From assembly GCA_030651575.1 (NCBI GenBank), contig JAUSFB010000027.1, positions 272,897-336,896 of the forward strand: a stretch of 64,000 bases of DNA, read 5' to 3'. The notes under the pieces are model-generated. The model ran no database searches. It was not told the origin of the DNA and saw only the letters and a list, made by a program, of their open reading frames with translations. Shown in pieces: positions 63,437-64,000 of the stretch (positions are counted from its first letter, which is position 1; every line of letters begins with the position of its first letter). Made by a program: the position numbers and the translations under genes. The stretch is from Phaeospirillum sp. (GTDB lineage: Bacteria; Pseudomonadota; Alphaproteobacteria; Rhodospirillales; Magnetospirillaceae).

Positions 63437-64000
63437 ATGGTCGGACCCGAGATCGAGCGCCTGATCCAACTTCTTTCGCGGTTGCCGGGATTGGGGCCGC
63501 GCTCGGCCCGTCGCGCTGCTCTGCGTCTGGTGGAAAAGCGGGAATCCTTGCTGATTCCCCTGGGGGCGGCGATGACCGAGGCGGCGGCCAAGGTCAAGAC
63601 CTGCTCGGTCTGCGGTAATTTCGACACCATCGACCCCTGCGCCATCTGTTGCGACCACCGTCGCGACGCCAGCCTGCTTTGCGTGGTCGAGGACGTGGCC
63701 GGGCTCTGGGCCATGGAGCGGACCGGCAGCTTCAAGGGCCGCTACGCCGTGCTGGGCGGCCTGTTATCGGCGCTGGACGGAGTCGGGCCGGAGGATATCG
63801 GCATCGCCCGACTGGTGGAGCGCGCCCACGACCCGGCGGTCCGGGAAGTGATCCTGGCCACCCCCGCCACGGTGGAGGGCCAGACCACCGCCCATTACAT
63901 CGCCGACCGGCTGGCCGATTGCGACGTCGCCGTCACCGGCCTCGCCCACGGCGTGCCGGTGGGCGGCGAACTGGACCACCTGGACGACGGCACGATCACG
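63437..64000 (+). CDS. recR: Recombination protein RecR (3' end cut by window)
   Basis: RecFOR-pathway mediator. 188 residues are visible of about 200. An N-terminal helix-hairpin-helix ([14 protein letters not shown]), a zinc finger (Cys56, Cys59, Cys68, Cys71) and a Toprim core ([13 protein letters not shown]) are in normal order. The ATG follows the repeat-bearing spacer. Confidence 0.95.
   Translation, partial: MVGPEIERLIQLLSRLPGLGPRSARRAALRLVEKRESLLIPLGAAMTEAAAKVKTCSVCGNFDTIDPCAICCDHRRDASLLCVVEDVAGLWAMERTGSFKGRYAVLGGLLSALDGVGPEDIGIARLVERAHDPAVREVILATPATVEGQTTAHYIADRLADCDVAVTGLAHGVPVGGELDHLDDGTIT

Noticed and set aside
63166..63735. Minus-strand 189-codon frame across the repeats and the start of recR
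   Set aside because: It is antisense to recR and its apparent repeats simply reflect the 81-bp DNA repeat.

Overview
The window is GC-rich, densely coding chromosomal DNA, most likely from an alphaproteobacterium of the Rhodospirillales and close to Magnetospirillum. The evidence is a split b/b' F0 operon without F1 genes beside it, a FYDLN-acid (TIGR02300) gene next to tRNA-Ala and aroA, a FlaF-like protein, trpB-trpA-accD, lgt-midA-pgeF, and many GTG/TTG starts. The genus is an inference. No prophage, insertion sequence, CRISPR array or rRNA was seen.

Layout. 0-2.7 kb: two genes of a ferric-iron type ABC importer. 2.8-8 kb: tRNA-Ala(GGC), a zinc-ribbon protein, aroA, then accD-trpA-trpB on the minus strand. 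8-15 kb: ftsY-mtaB-dapF (4-nt overlaps), a coiled-coil protein and secA with its own promoter and leader hairpin. 15-26 kb: a tyrosine phosphatase in the gatCAB operon, a secreted protein and mutY, then divergent dciA-like gene, small membrane protein, DsbA-like protein and smc. 25.7-26.3 kb is a short low-GC patch with a ParB-like mini-gene. 26.3-29 kb: the F0 operon atpI-atpB-atpE-b'-b. 29-31 kb: a FlaF-like gene, three small unknown genes, an AT-rich palindromic island, and trxA. 31-36 kb: a chemoreceptor with a separate Aer-like PAS protein, then trpF-pyrF-lapA-ihfB. 36-43 kb: gpsA and the cytochrome c maturation operon ccmC-D-E-F-G-H-I. 43-48 kb: a regulator and a three-gene periplasmic redox cassette. 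48-53 kb: hldD-lgt-midA-pgeF-lipoprotein. 53-60 kb: chorismate mutase-hisC-tyrA, metX-metW, gluQ, an esterase. 60-64 kb: SRP RNA, a TRIC-type membrane protein, dnaX-ebfC-recR with an 81-bp repeat pair before recR.

How genes cooperate. aroA, the chorismate mutase, tyrA, hisC, trpF and trpBA together cover much of aromatic amino acid synthesis. metX/metW start methionine synthesis. The ccm genes, trxA and the DsbA-like protein handle periplasmic thiol and haem chemistry. ftsY, SRP RNA, secA and lgt serve protein export. smc, dciA-like, dnaX, ebfC, recR, mutY and ihfB serve the chromosome.

The most unusual locus is 44.2-48.0 kb. A GMC flavoprotein with the cysteine pattern of a 3Fe-4S cluster and a Tat-exported small subunit are followed by a Tat-exported multicopper oxidase where related dehydrogenases normally carry a cytochrome c. 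The flavoprotein also lacks the usual GMC catalytic His and Asn.
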